DNA of 64,000 nucleotides. It comes from Streptomyces bungoensis (GTDB lineage Bacteria > Actinomycetota > Actinomycetes > Streptomycetales > Streptomycetaceae). The stretch covers positions 33,633-97,632 of the forward strand of contig NZ_KQ948867.1 of NCBI RefSeq assembly GCF_001514215.1, given 5' to 3'. Position 1 is the first letter of the stretch. Every line of letters begins with the position of its first letter. Both the position numbers and the translations under genes were made by a program. Below are positions 1-7,936 of this stretch, in pieces. The notes beneath the pieces are model-generated. The model saw only the letters and a program-made list of their open reading frames with translations, searched no databases and was not told the DNA's origin.

Positions 1-947
1 GTGCCCACGTAGGGGCCGCCGACCTCGTTGGAGACGCAGGTGAGGGTGATGTCGCGTTCGACCAGTTCGCGGCGCAGGAGGTCGTCGAAGGAGAGCACGA
101 CCGGCCGGGACACGCCCGTGCCGTGGATCCGCAGCCGCCACGCCGCCGCGTCCACCTTCGGCACCACGAGGGCGGTGTCGACGCGGTAGAAGTCGGCGTT
201 CGGGGTGAGGAAGGGACTGGCGCCGGGGATCCGCAGTCCGGCACCCCGGGGGACGGCGGCGGCGGGCGAGCCGGGCGCCGGCAGCACCAGCCGGTCGCGG
301 GAGGCGACCGCGCTGCCGCCGCTCGCACCGTTCAGGGCCCGGCCCACCGCCCCGGCCCCCGCGGAGGCGACGGCGGCGGCCGTGGCCGCGATCACGAACC
401 CGCGCCGGTCCCAGTCCTGTTCGGGACCCGCGCCCGAGCCGGACGCACGGTCCGCCGGACCGGAGCCGGCCGGTTCGCGCCGGGCGAGCCTGCCCGCCAG
501 GACGTGGAGGAGAACCGCTCCGGCGCCCGCGCCCACGAGCGACGGCAGCGCGTCGGACAGGCCGCGCGAGTCGGGCCGGGTGGTCGCCGCGAGCGCGCCG
601 ACCGCACCGAACAGCACGACGCCCGCCGCTCCCGCCCGCCGGAATCGCAGCGCGGCGATTCCCAGGGCGAGTGCGAAAAGCGCCAGCACCGCGAGAATTC
701 CGAGTTGCAGCACGAGTTTGTCGTCGGTGCCGAAATTCCTGACCGCCCAGTCCTTCACGGCGGCGGGCGTGCGGTCGATCGCCGCCCCTCCCACCGCGAC
801 GACGGGACCCGCCTGCGGGCGGACCGCCGCCGAGACCAGCTCGGCCACGGCGAGCGCGGCGAAGCCGGCCAGGGCACCCGCGAGCGCGCCCGCCACGAGG
901 CGGAGCGCCCCCGAGGGCTTGCGCGGTTTCTTCTCGTCGTCGGTCAC
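1..947 (-). CDS. Sulfite-oxidase-like molybdopterin oxidoreductase, membrane-anchored (partial)
   Basis: The 3' end lies outside the window; about 315 codons are visible. The protein begins VTDDEKKP from a GTG at 947, with a GGAG about 13 nt upstream. It has several hydrophobic N-terminal segments (about residues 15-150), then a twin-arginine-like stretch (DRRGFVIAATAAA) and the start of an oxidoreductase molybdopterin-binding domain. The piece LTCVSNEVGG near the visible end contains the Cys that ligates molybdenum in the sulfite oxidase family. Family knowledge suggests a membrane-tethered enzyme exposed outside the cell; the substrate cannot be read from sequence. Asp23-like relics and an anti-sigma gene lie next to it. 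Confidence 0.8.
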   Translation of the reverse strand, partial: MTDDEKKPRKPSGALRLVAGALAGALAGFAALAVAELVSAAVRPQAGPVVAVGGAAIDRTPAAVKDWAVRNFGTDDKLVLQLGILAVLALFALALGIAALRFRRAGAAGVVLFGAVGALAATTRPDSRGLSDALPSLVGAGAGAVLLHVLAGRLARREPAGSGPADRASGSGAGPEQDWDRRGFVIAATAAAVASAGAGAVGRALNGASGGSAVASRDRLVLPAPGSPAAAVPRGAGLRIPGASPFLTPNADFYRVDTALVVPKVDAAAWRLRIHGTGVSRPVVLSFDDLLRRELVERDITLTCVSNEVGGPYVG

Positions 948-1136
948 GTGGGGAATCCGGCTCCGGAGGGGCGCCGGATTGGTCGTCCCCCCGATCGGGT
1001 GAATCTTTTTTCCGCACCAATCCGCCCGCGGAGCGGCTACGGATGAAAAGGAAAAAGGAAGAACGGAGAAGGCGAGGGAAGTGGCGGGCTCCCGCGGACC
1101 GACCGCACCACCGGACGTCGCAGGCGCCGGGGAGGG

Positions 1137-1295
1137 CACCTCGGCGCCGCCCTGCCGGACCTGGCGGGGCGGCTACGGCAACGGGTGCGGGAGACCGCCG
1201 ACCGCGAACCGGGCACGGTCCTCGCGGCCGGGGACATCCGCGTCACCGGCCTCGTCGACACCCCGGCCGACGATCAGCAAGGGCGAACCGCATGA
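1137..1295 (+). pseudogene. Short coding relic beside Asp23-like pseudogene
   Basis: One frame reads like protein, with HLGAALPDLAGRLRQRVRE followed by TVLAAGDIRVTGLVDTPADD, and stops at 1293-1295 overlapping the ATG at 1292 of the next relic (ATGA coupling). No start codon or ribosome site precedes it in frame. I read it as the 3' end of a small gene once coupled to the Asp23-like gene. Evidence is coding texture and the preserved overlap only. Confidence 0.3.
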
Positions 1296-1638
1296 CCGTG
1301 CGCCTCGCGCATCACACGCTCGTGGAGGACGCGGGCAGGGGCGTGGAGAGCGTGCCGGGCGTCGCCTTCCCCAAGCCGGGCCTGGCCGGCCGGCTCCGCC
1401 CGGCATGGTCCGGGCCCGGGCCCGGCGCCGGAGCCCGCCGACCGCCGGAGTCCGCCTGACGCCGGGAGCCGGCGACGGCGCCGTCCGGCACGTCGACGTC
1501 CAGGTGGTGGCGTCGCGCCGGACCCGGACCGTCGACGTGGCCCGCGCCGTCCGCACCGCCGTCCGGGGGCACCTGGCCGCGCTGTTTCCCGGCCGCCCCG
1601 GGGCACGGGTGACGGTGACGGTGACCGGCCTGCTCTGA
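1292..1638 (+). pseudogene. Asp23/Gls24-like envelope stress protein, frameshifted
   Basis: An ATG at 1292 opens MTVRLAHHTLVEDAGRGVES and PGVAFPKPGLAGRLR, but this frame stops at 1459 in low-complexity sequence. The adjacent frame then continues with GVRLTPGAGDGAVRHVDV, VDVARAVRTAVRGHL and VTVTVTGLL to a stop at 1638. Together they resemble the small Asp23-family proteins of Streptomyces envelope-stress clusters (conserved region followed by a VxVTVxG end). The frame change lies between about 1390 and 1450, in a GC-rich repeat of CCGGGCCC. This is either decay or a sequencing error. Family assignment is from pattern only. Confidence 0.45.
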
Positions 1639-1667
1639 ACGTGCCGCCGGGTGCCGCGCGGCAGTTC

Positions 1668-2438
1668 TCACACGGGCAGGCCCAGGAGGGCCACCGGCGC
1701 GGAGGTCGGCGCCGAGGAGCCGCCCGCCGGCTCCACGGTGACCCCGACGCCCGAGGCGCCGTCGACACCGCCGCGCAGCAGCACGGCCTGGTCGGTGCGG
1801 GCGGGGTCCATGAGCCCGGCCGGCCGCATGGTGCCGTCGTGGTCGAACCACAGCTGGTAGACCTTCCCGGCCGCGGGCCGGGCCATCCCGGTGGCGGCGA
1901 ACACGGCCTCGTCCCGTCCCCGCGAGACGACGACCGTGCCGGTGGCGCCGCCGCCCAGGGCGGCGGTCCGGGCCCGCGCGTCCGGCGCGGCCAGCACGGC
2001 GGCGACCTCGTCCGCCCCCTGCCGCGCGCCGCTCGCCCGGTGCAGGGCGTCCTCGGCGCGCTGGTGCTGCCACACCGTCGTACCGCCGAGCGCGGCGGCC
2101 GCCGCGAGACAGGCGGCGAGCGCCCACCGGGACAGCGGCCGGGCCCGCCGTCCGGCCCGGCCCGCGCGCACCGCCGTCCCCACGCCGGGCGGCTCCTGCC
2201 GGACGCAGGGGATACGGCGCAGGACCTGCTCGCGCAGGGCCGCCGGAGGCGTCACCGTGGCTGTGAGTCCCAGCCGGGCCACGGCGGCGGACAACTCGGC
2301 GGTCTCCCGCGCGCACGGCTCGCAGCCCGCCAAGTGACGCTCGAACGCGGCGTGCTCGTCGTCGGGCAGGGCGTGCAGGGCGTAGGCGCCCGTCATCCGG
2401 TGCAGGTCGGCGGTCCTGCGGTCGGCGGTCCTGTTCAC
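1668..2438 (-). CDS. Anti-sigma-K factor, RskA family (orphan)
   Basis: A 256-residue protein. The N-terminal zinc-finger-like anti-sigma domain contains FERHLAGCEPCARE (His-x3-Cys-x2-Cys), then a Pro/Arg linker, one membrane segment (about residues 95-112, RWALAACLAAAAALGG) and an extracytoplasmic RskA domain with VVVSRGRDEAVFAATGM and VYQLWFDHDG. Family role: holds an ECF sigma-K factor at the membrane until released by proteolysis. The start is GTG at 2438, overlapping an upstream TGA (GTGA), the usual arrangement after sigK. Only a short tail of that sigma gene remains, so the anti-sigma has no neighbouring partner. The molybdoenzyme at 1-947 on the same strand could be an ancestral target; that is inference. 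Confidence 0.85.
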   Translation of the reverse strand: MNRTADRRTADLHRMTGAYALHALPDDEHAAFERHLAGCEPCARETAELSAAVARLGLTATVTPPAALREQVLRRIPCVRQEPPGVGTAVRAGRAGRRARPLSRWALAACLAAAAALGGTTVWQHQRAEDALHRASGARQGADEVAAVLAAPDARARTAALGGGATGTVVVSRGRDEAVFAATGMARPAAGKVYQLWFDHDGTMRPAGLMDPARTDQAVLLRGGVDGASGVGVTVEPAGGSSAPTSAPVALLGLPV

Positions 2439-2515
2439 GCGGTCACCCCCGGTCGGTCACGCAGGCGGACCAGACCGCGGCGGCGCGCGGCCCGCCGTAC
2501 CTCCGGCACGGCTTC
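2435..2515 (-). pseudogene. Residual C-terminal tail of an ECF sigma-K gene
   Basis: In the frame that ends at TGA 2435-2437, the last residues are RRGLVRLRDRPGVTA. SigK-type ECF sigma factors end in a very similar string (GLIRLRD..GV). The stop codon overlaps the GTG of the anti-sigma gene by four bases, the ancestral coupling. Upstream of about 2515 the similarity stops and no sigma-2 or sigma-4 domain is present, so the gene appears deleted except for its last 20-25 codons. Confidence 0.55.
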
Positions 2516-2695
2516 TCTCACAGGGGGCCTCCGAGGTCGCGACATCTCCGGACGTAATCCGGTCCCGGCCGGGCGGCGGATTGGTCGGAACGGCGAGAGA
2601 ACCGAACGCGCGGCCGCCGCCTGCCGCCGGACGCGTAACGCGGGAGCACCCCCACCGCGTGTAAGAGGTGACGTCCGACCACGAAAGGACCCACG

Positions 2696-3284
2696 GTGAG
2701 GGAAGCACCCGCGGAGGGCTCGGCCGGCGGGTCCGACCCGGTGCTGTCGACGGACCGGCTGACCTCCATCGCGCGCAGCCCGCTGTGGAAGGAGGCGATC
2801 GCCGCGCTGCCGGCTCCCGAAGGTGCCCCCACCGGCCCGGCGCAGGCGCCCGCGAGCCACCTGACCGGCGTGCTGAGGTCACACCTGCCGCCCGGCGGCA
2901 CCGTTTCGGATCTGAACGCGGGCGACGGCCTGGTCCAGCTGGTGTACGACGACGGCCACGGCAGGAAACATGCTGGAGGTCGACGTGCGGCGCCACGCGG
3001 CCGCCTCTCTGGCCGGGCACATGGGCTGCGCCGGCGTCTCCGGCGACTGCGAGTCCACTCCCCTGGCCGACGGAACCATGGTCAAAAAGGTCGAGGGCCC
3101 CTCGGAGAAGGGCGGTCCGGCCACGGTGTGGCAGGTCGACACCCTGCGTCCGGACGGCCGCCGGGTGGTGGTCCGGGAGATCAACTCCTACGCCGAAAGC
3201 ACCCCCGTGACGCGCCCGCGCCCGGCGCTGGCCATGGACCTGCTGCTGACCATCGCGCTCGACGGGCGGTTCTTCACCGGCTGA
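2696..3284 (+). pseudogene. Hypothetical protein, one-base frameshift
   Basis: The GTG start at 2696 follows AAAGGA by 7 nt. The first frame reads STDRLTSIARSPLWKEAIAA to QLVYDDGHGRK, and the second resumes at NMLEVDVRRHAAASLAGH and runs to ALDGRFFTG with a stop at 3284. The change of frame is at AGGAAACATG near 2962-2971; removing one A restores a single ORF of about 195 codons. I do not recognise the family. Predicted soluble, no signal peptide. It could be a true mutation or a sequencing error. Confidence 0.55.
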
Positions 3285-3311
3285 GCCGGCACGGGGCGGC
3301 GGGTCCTGCCC

Positions 3312-3644
3312 TCAGCCACCCGCCGCCCCGTGTGCGGCACGGCGGTACTCCTCGTTGATGCGCTGCGCTTCCTCGAGCTGGTCCTCGAGGATGACGATGC
3401 GGCAGGCGGCTTCGATCGGAGTGCCCCGGTCGACGAGCTCGCGGGCGCGTGCGGCGACGCGCAGCTGGTAGCGGGAGTACCGGCGGTGTCCTCCCTCCGA
3501 GCGGAGCGGAGTGATCAGGCGGGCCTCGCCGATGGCGCGGAGGAACGCCGGGGTGGTGCCGAGCATCTCGGCGGCCCGGCCCATGGTGTACGCGGGGTAG
3601 TCGTCGTCGTCCAGACGATCATTCAGAGGGTTGTCCGATGTCAT
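3312..3644 (-). CDS. MerR-type helix-turn-helix regulator
   Basis: A 110-residue protein. A single MerR-like DNA-binding domain (about residues 17-85) includes YTMGRAAEMLGTTPAFLRAI and the wing RSEGGHRRYSRYQL. It is followed by a short helix (ILEDQLEEAQRINEEYRRA) typical of the dimerisation coil, with no effector domain. The start is ATG at 3644 with GAGGTG 4-9 nt upstream. Such short MerR proteins are widespread in Streptomyces and are distinct from HspR, which is encoded at 38531. The target is not evident; the neighbour on the 5' side is a GvpU-like gene on the other strand. Confidence 0.85.
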   Translation of the reverse strand: MTSDNPLNDRLDDDDYPAYTMGRAAEMLGTTPAFLRAIGEARLITPLRSEGGHRRYSRYQLRVAARARELVDRGTPIEAACRIVILEDQLEEAQRINEEYRRAAHGAAGG

Positions 3645-4106
3645 GTCACCTCGCTGTGCAACGCGTCGAGGGGCCCTGGTGCCGTACGGCACCAAGGCCC
3701 CGAAGGAAATTGAACACCATCTGTCGGCCCTGTAGCTGGGCCGGCCTTCTGTTTCCGCTACCCGGCCCGGCAGGGCGGAGCGGGGGATCGCAGCTGCGTG
3801 ACCGGGGACCACCATCCATTCCGGGGTCTTGCGGTACCCGGCCGAGTGCTCCTCGGGCCGGGCGATCCTGATGGCGTCTGCTCCCTCACTTTCTCGTCGC
3901 GTTCGACCTTGTCTACGAGAAGAAGCGTACCCATGGTGGGAGCGAAAGTCTACTGCCGCAAGGATAGATTTCACCCTTCCGGTGGAGGAGGTACCCGGCC
4001 GCGGCCGGCCCTTGCCGGCCGGCGGGCGGTCACACCCCGCCGCGTACGCAACCAGTTCGGCCCCGCGGGGAGTTCGAGTCCCGGTGGGCCGCATAAGCTC
4101 TGCTGC
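3645..4106 (+). other. Intergenic region between MerR and GvpU-like genes
   Basis: About 460 bases without a convincing gene. It holds small GC-rich inverted repeats near 3668-3700 (GGTGCCGTACGGCACC) and a T-loop-like string GAGTTCGAGTCCC near 4068 just before the GvpU-like start. Both genes are transcribed outward, so their promoters should be here, but I cannot assign them. Confidence 0.4.
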
Positions 4107-4481
4107 ATGTCGAACCCTGATGAGCTGCTCGTCGCCATCTCCGCCGCGGTGGAGTCCGAGCGAAGCAATCAGATGTCCCTGACCGTGGTCGTCGGCGGCG
4201 CCGTCATCACCGGCCGGCTGGCTCCGGAGGCCGTGTGGAGGGAACGGGTGGCGGAGGTCCTGCGGGACTCGGACCGCCTCGGCCCGTTCTCGGACGTCTT
4301 CGCCCGCGGCTCGCGGGGAAGCCGGTCCTCTCGCGGCGAGACGCCCACGCATCTGCACTTCCACCTCGCCCGGATCCTGCAGGGAAGCCTCGGCATCCCG
4401 GAGACGGGCGGCATGTACCGGGTCGCGATCGAGGACGTCAGCGCCTGGACCGTGGGCGACATCAGCTACTCCGACCGCTGA
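4107..4481 (+). CDS. GvpU-like gas-vesicle accessory protein
   Basis: A 124-residue soluble protein beginning MSNPDELLVAISAAVESERS. Central strands MSLTVVVGGAVITGRLAPEA and the block THLHFHLARILQG plus GIPETGGMYRVAIEDVSAW match what I remember of Streptomyces proteins annotated GvpU (gas vesicle accessory). The N-terminal strand pattern also resembles Bacillus GvpU. The structural gene gvpA and gvpF lie 6-7 kb away at 10.2-11.4 kb rather than adjacent, so this gene is outside any gvp operon here. The function of GvpU is poorly defined; vesicle clustering has been proposed in Bacillus. Confidence 0.6.
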   Translation: MSNPDELLVAISAAVESERSNQMSLTVVVGGAVITGRLAPEAVWRERVAEVLRDSDRLGPFSDVFARGSRGSRSSRGETPTHLHFHLARILQGSLGIPETGGMYRVAIEDVSAWTVGDISYSDR

Positions 4482-4601
4482 GACGCCGCCTGCGGCCCCG
4501 GCCCGGCCGGCGGTTCCCGGGCGGACACAGCGGTGGGGGCCCTGCCGACGCGCGTCGGCAGGGCCCCCACCGGGATCCCGAGGGCGGTTTCCCGCCCGTC
4601 C

Positions 4602-4928
4602 TCACCCTCCCGCGGGACCGGCACCGCCGAGCAGTGCCGACGCGGTCTGCAGCGGAGTGGGAACGCCCGCGTCCGAGCCCGCGGGCTCGGCGCCGGGGCG
4701 GTCGTGACAGGTGAACCCGAGGCGTGTCATGGCCCGCGTCACCTCGAGGGTGGTGAAGTCACGGGGGTCCTGTCGCGTGACGATCCGGCCCACCTGCTTC
4801 ACGGGGTAGCGGCGGCGGCCGATGGTCACGGACTCACCCGTGACGAGTTCGGGCCTGACGCCCTTCATCGAGGCGACCACCCCGTCCTTGGTGAGGTCGA
4901 ACGGGTAGCGGGCGATGACACAGCGCAT
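4602..4928 (-). CDS. Conserved small protein next to cold-shock helicase
   Basis: A 108-residue protein, MRCVIARYPFDLTKDGVVAS, followed by TIGRRRYPVKQVGRIVTRQD and VTRAMTRLGFTCHDRPGA. ATG 4928 is preceded by GAGAGG, which decides the start over longer readings. From memory, homologues sit beside a CBS-like gene, a DEAD-box helicase and a cold-shock gene in S. coelicolor, the same order as here (4602-7260, all minus strand). No enzymatic motif is visible. The positively charged core and context suggest an RNA-related accessory role, which is inference. Confidence 0.7.
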   Translation of the reverse strand: MRCVIARYPFDLTKDGVVASMKGVRPELVTGESVTIGRRRYPVKQVGRIVTRQDPRDFTTLEVTRAMTRLGFTCHDRPGAEPAGSDAGVPTPLQTASALLGGAGPAGG

Positions 4929-4962
4929 GATGCCTCTCAGGGGTAGTCGCGGGAAGGACGCT

Positions 4963-5277
4963 TCAGCGCGAGACGGCGAGCACGTCCGGCGTCCGGCCGT
5001 GTCCACCGGTGCCGCCGAGGACGTCCCGCAGGCGGATCCGGTCCGTGTACGTGGGACTGTCACGCAGGACGGCGAGCCGGCCCAGGGTGATCAGGCCCGT
5101 GCGCTCGTCGTCCTCGTCGCACACGGTCAGGTACGCGACGCGGGCACCCGCCATGACGGCCAGAGCCACCTCGACGGTCATGTCGTCACCCACCCGGGGC
5201 CCGTGCCGCTCGCTGTCGTCGGCCACGGACCCGGGGGCGGGCTCCGGCCTGCGGTACTGCGTCCGCGCTGGCGTCAA
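4963..5277 (-). CDS. Single CBS-like domain protein
   Basis: A 104-residue protein with a TTG start at 5277, chosen because GAAGGAGA lies 5 nt upstream. The core DDMTVEVALAVMAGARVAYL followed by CDEDDERTGLITLGRLAVLR and YTDRIRLRDVL has the helix-strand pattern of one CBS motif (ligand-binding, often adenosine nucleotides). One CBS motif per chain suggests dimerisation. It lies 34 bp upstream of the small conserved gene and 90 bp downstream of the helicase, probably in one cold-response transcript. Confidence 0.7.
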   Translation of the reverse strand: MTPARTQYRRPEPAPGSVADDSERHGPRVGDDMTVEVALAVMAGARVAYLTVCDEDDERTGLITLGRLAVLRDSPTYTDRIRLRDVLGGTGGHGRTPDVLAVSR

Positions 5278-5367
5278 GGGTGTCTCCTTCGGTGCGGGCT
5301 GGTCGGCCTGACGGCCCTGTGCGTTCCGGCACCGGGAGGCCACGGGGCCTCCCGGGACCGCGCCGGT

Positions 5368-6858
5368 CTACGCGGCCGAGTCGTTTCCGGGCCGCCGCTG
5401 CGCCCCGCGGCGCATCCCCGCGCCGGCGGGGCGGCCCTGACCGGTACGGCTGCGGCGGCCGCGGGACGCGGAGGCCGTGCGGCGGGGGCGTTCCACGACC
5501 GGTGCGGTGATGACGACCGGGACACCGGAGGGCGCCTGGGCGCCGGTGATGCGGCTCAGCTCCGCCTCGCCCGAGCGGACCGGGGTGATGTGCGGGGTGA
5601 TGCCGGCCGAGGCCATCAGCCGGGTCATGCCGCGGCGCTGGCCGGGGGTCACCAGGGTGACGACGCTGCCGGACTCCCCGGCGCGGGCCGTACGGCCGCC
5701 GCGGTGCAGGTAGTCCTTGTGGTCGCTGGGCGGATCCACGTTGACGACCAGGTCGAGGCTGTCGACGTGGATGCCGCGCGCCGCGACGTTGGTGGCCACC
5801 AGGACGGTGACGTGACCGTCCTTGAACTGCGCCAGGGTCCGGGTGCGCTGGGGCTGGGACCGGCCGCCGTGCAGGGCCGCGGCGCGGACACCGTTGTTCA
5901 GCAGGTGCTTGGTCAGCCGGTCCACGGCGTGCTTGGTGTCCAGGAACATGATGACCCGGCCGTCCCGGGCGGCGATCTCGGTGGTCGTGCGGTGCTTGTC
6001 CGTGTCGTGCACGTGGAGGACGTGGTGCTCCATCGTGGTGACGGCACCGGCCGACGGGTCGACGGAGTGGACCACCGGGTCGGTCAGGTAGCGGCGGACC
6101 AGCAGGTCGACGTTGCGGTCCAGGGTGGCGGAGAAGAGCAGCCGCTGGCCGCCGGGCCGCACCTGGTCGAGCAGGGCGGTGACCTGGGGCATGAAGCCCA
6201 TGTCGGTCATCTGGTCGGCCTCGTCGAGGACCGTCGTGGCGACGTCGTCGAGCCGGCAGTCGCCCCGGTCGATGAGGTCCTTGAGCCGGCCGGGCGTCGC
6301 CACGACCACCTCGGCGCCGGTGCGCAGCGCGCCGGCCTGCCTGCCGAGGGACATGCCGCCGACGACCGTGGTGAGCCGCAGGTGCACGGAGCGGGCGTAG
6401 GGCGCGAGCGCGTCGGTGACCTGCTGGGCCAGCTCACGGGTGGGCACGAGGACCAGGGCCAGCGGCCGGCGCGGCTCGGCGCGCCGGCCCGCCGTACGGG
6501 CCAGGACCGCGAGGCCGAAGGCGAGGGTCTTGCCCGACCCGGTGCGGCCGCGGCCGAGCACGTCGCGGCCGGCCAGGGAGTTCGGCAGGGTCGCCCCCTG
6601 GATCGGGAACGGTACGGTCACCCCTTCCCGGCCGAGCGTGGTCAGCAGCGGGGCCGGCATGTCGAGATCGGCGAACGACTCGACGGCGGGCAGCGCGGGC
6701 GTGACCGTCTTCGGCAGGGCGAACTCGCCCCGCGCCGGCTGCCGGTTCCCCTGGCCGCCGGAGCGGCGCGGACCGCCGGAGCGGCTCGCGGTGGCACTTC
6801 CCGCGAAACGGTCGGACGGGCGGTCGGTGCGTGCGCGAGTGGTACGTGTGCGGTTCAT
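5368..6858 (-). CDS. DEAD-box RNA helicase
   Basis: A 496-residue ATP-dependent RNA helicase. Motifs in order: Q motif (FADLDMPAPLL to VPFPIQ, about 60-85), motif I GRTGSGKT, Ia PTRELAQQ, Ib TPGR, II DEAD (VLDEADQM), III SAT, IV VIMFLDTKHA, V ATNVAARGIHVD and VI HRGGRTARAG. The N-terminus and the Arg/Gly-rich C-terminus (SRGRRSRTGQGRPAGAG) are basic, typical of cold-induced helicases of the RhlE/DeaD group. The start is ATG at 6858 with AAGGTT upstream. The neighbouring cold-shock protein gene and the context support a role in unwinding structured RNA at low temperature. Confidence 0.93.
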   Translation of the reverse strand: MNRTRTTRARTDRPSDRFAGSATASRSGGPRRSGGQGNRQPARGEFALPKTVTPALPAVESFADLDMPAPLLTTLGREGVTVPFPIQGATLPNSLAGRDVLGRGRTGSGKTLAFGLAVLARTAGRRAEPRRPLALVLVPTRELAQQVTDALAPYARSVHLRLTTVVGGMSLGRQAGALRTGAEVVVATPGRLKDLIDRGDCRLDDVATTVLDEADQMTDMGFMPQVTALLDQVRPGGQRLLFSATLDRNVDLLVRRYLTDPVVHSVDPSAGAVTTMEHHVLHVHDTDKHRTTTEIAARDGRVIMFLDTKHAVDRLTKHLLNNGVRAAALHGGRSQPQRTRTLAQFKDGHVTVLVATNVAARGIHVDSLDLVVNVDPPSDHKDYLHRGGRTARAGESGSVVTLVTPGQRRGMTRLMASAGITPHITPVRSGEAELSRITGAQAPSGVPVVITAPVVERPRRTASASRGRRSRTGQGRPAGAGMRRGAQRRPGNDSAA

Positions 6859-6994
6859 GCGGAACCTTCCTCGATGCGGGCGCGTATCAAGGAATTTCCG
6901 CAGCAGAATGAGCGGCGCAGAGAATCGCGAGAACGAGCCGGAAATGACAGGGTCGGCCGGAGAACGACAGGCCGATCATCCTGGAAATGAAGCG

Positions 6995-7030
6995 AGCTGG
7001 GGCCCGCACCCCAAGGTGCGGGCCCCAGCT
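6995..7030 (-). terminator. Strong terminator of the cold-shock gene
   Basis: A perfect 16-bp stem (AGCTGGGGCCCGCACC at 6995-7010 with its complement at 7015-7030) and a 4-nt loop, 26 bp after the cold-shock stop codon. It separates the abundant cold-shock mRNA from the helicase gene. Confidence 0.85.
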
Positions 7031-7056
7031 GCGAAGTATGCGTCAGTGCCGGTGCG

Positions 7057-7260
7057 TCAGGCGGGAACGATGTTCTCGGCCGTCGGGCCCTTCTGGCCCT
7101 GCGCGATGTCGAACGACACCTTCTGGCCCTCCAGCAGCTCACGGAAGCCCTGGGTGGCGATGTTGGAGTAGTGGGCGAAGACGTCGGCGCCGCCGCCGTC
7201 CTGCTCGATGAAGCCGAAGCCCTTTTCCGCGTTGAACCACTTCACAGTGCCAGTAGCCAT
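7057..7260 (-). CDS. Cold-shock protein, CspA family
   Basis: A 67-residue single cold-shock domain, starting MATGTVKWFNAEKGFGFIEQ, with RNP1 (KGFGFI) and RNP2 (VFAHY), ending GPTAENIVPA. It binds single-stranded RNA/DNA as an RNA chaperone. The ATG at 7260 has GAAGGAG 7 nt upstream. A comparatively AT-rich stretch of about 200 bases upstream (7265-7490) is likely a long 5' leader, as in other csp genes. A strong terminator follows. Confidence 0.95.
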   Translation of the reverse strand: MATGTVKWFNAEKGFGFIEQDGGGADVFAHYSNIATQGFRELLEGQKVSFDIAQGQKGPTAENIVPA

Positions 7261-7936
7261 TTTGTTTCTCCTTCGGAGGACGGTGTCAGGAAAACGCCCT
7301 GTGCGTATTCCGTGTCGCCGTGATGATCAGCCGTCGGAAAAACCTTCTGGCAACCACACCTGCAACTGATGACGACAGTAGCACGCCGGCATCGGCCCCG
7401 CCCGGGCAAGTATTTCCGCGTCGGCAGCCGTTTCGGGAATATTTCTCGTGCGCCGATCCGATTTCTTACTTTGCGGTGACAGATATTGTCTTCCAGGCTG
7501 CGGTGCCGCCGCCGGGCGTTTCCGCCCGCAGCGCTGTGACCTCCCCCGACGGCGTGTTCGGGCCCGCTGCCGTCCTCGACGGACCGGACGCCGGCGATCC
7601 CGCGCCGATTCCCGAACGAGACGAAGCGCACAGGGGCGTTTTGCACCTCCATGCACCTGCCCGGGGCCGCCGCCGGAACGGTGGTGTCGATCGGCTCGGC
7701 CCCCCCCTCGCCCCGACGCTGATCGAGCGCGCCCCGGCGGGCCGCGGAAACTCATCGCCGGCAGCCGGCCGGTGGCACGGTGCGGATGCGGTGAGCGGCC
7801 CGCCCACCGCATCCGCGCAACGAACAACCCCCGGGTCTGGGACCTGGGGGTTTCGTCCGGAGCGGGTGACGAGAACCGAAGGCGCACTCTCAGCCCGGGA
7901 AGCGACGGCGCTCGGCGCGGCACTCCACGCCCCTGG
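7261..7936 (-). other. Cold-shock leader/promoter region and island edge
   Basis: No gene supported. From 7261 to about 7490 the sequence is lower in GC than its surroundings, consistent with a csp 5' leader and promoter. At 7782-7793/7805-7816 there is a 12-bp inverted repeat (GCGGATGCGGTG). At 7826-7903 a degenerate copy of a tRNA-Gly 3' end plus its terminator occurs, listed separately. Confidence 0.5.
7826..7903 (-). repeat. Degenerate tRNA-Gly 3'-end copy (outer att-like site)
   Basis: The block aligns with 21988-22066, i.e. the terminator hairpin (AACCCCCGGG... CCTGGGGGTTT) followed by the 3' half of tRNA-Gly. The run GAGCGGGTGACGAGAA is identical and later positions differ (GAACCGAAGGCGCACTC). 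The acceptor-strand and T-arm parts are present but the 5' half is absent, so this is not a gene. It is interpreted as an old attachment-site copy marking the left end of the island. Confidence 0.65.

Noticed and set aside
4040..4106. T-loop-like string GAGTTCGAGTCCC before the GvpU-like gene, possibly a tRNA
   Set aside because: The T-stem does not pair well and no D-arm, anticodon stem or acceptor partner is found upstream.
4915..6990. A 691-codon open frame on the plus strand
   Set aside because: It is antisense to the DEAD-box helicase and CBS-like gene and has no recognisable domain; high-GC DNA creates long antisense frames.
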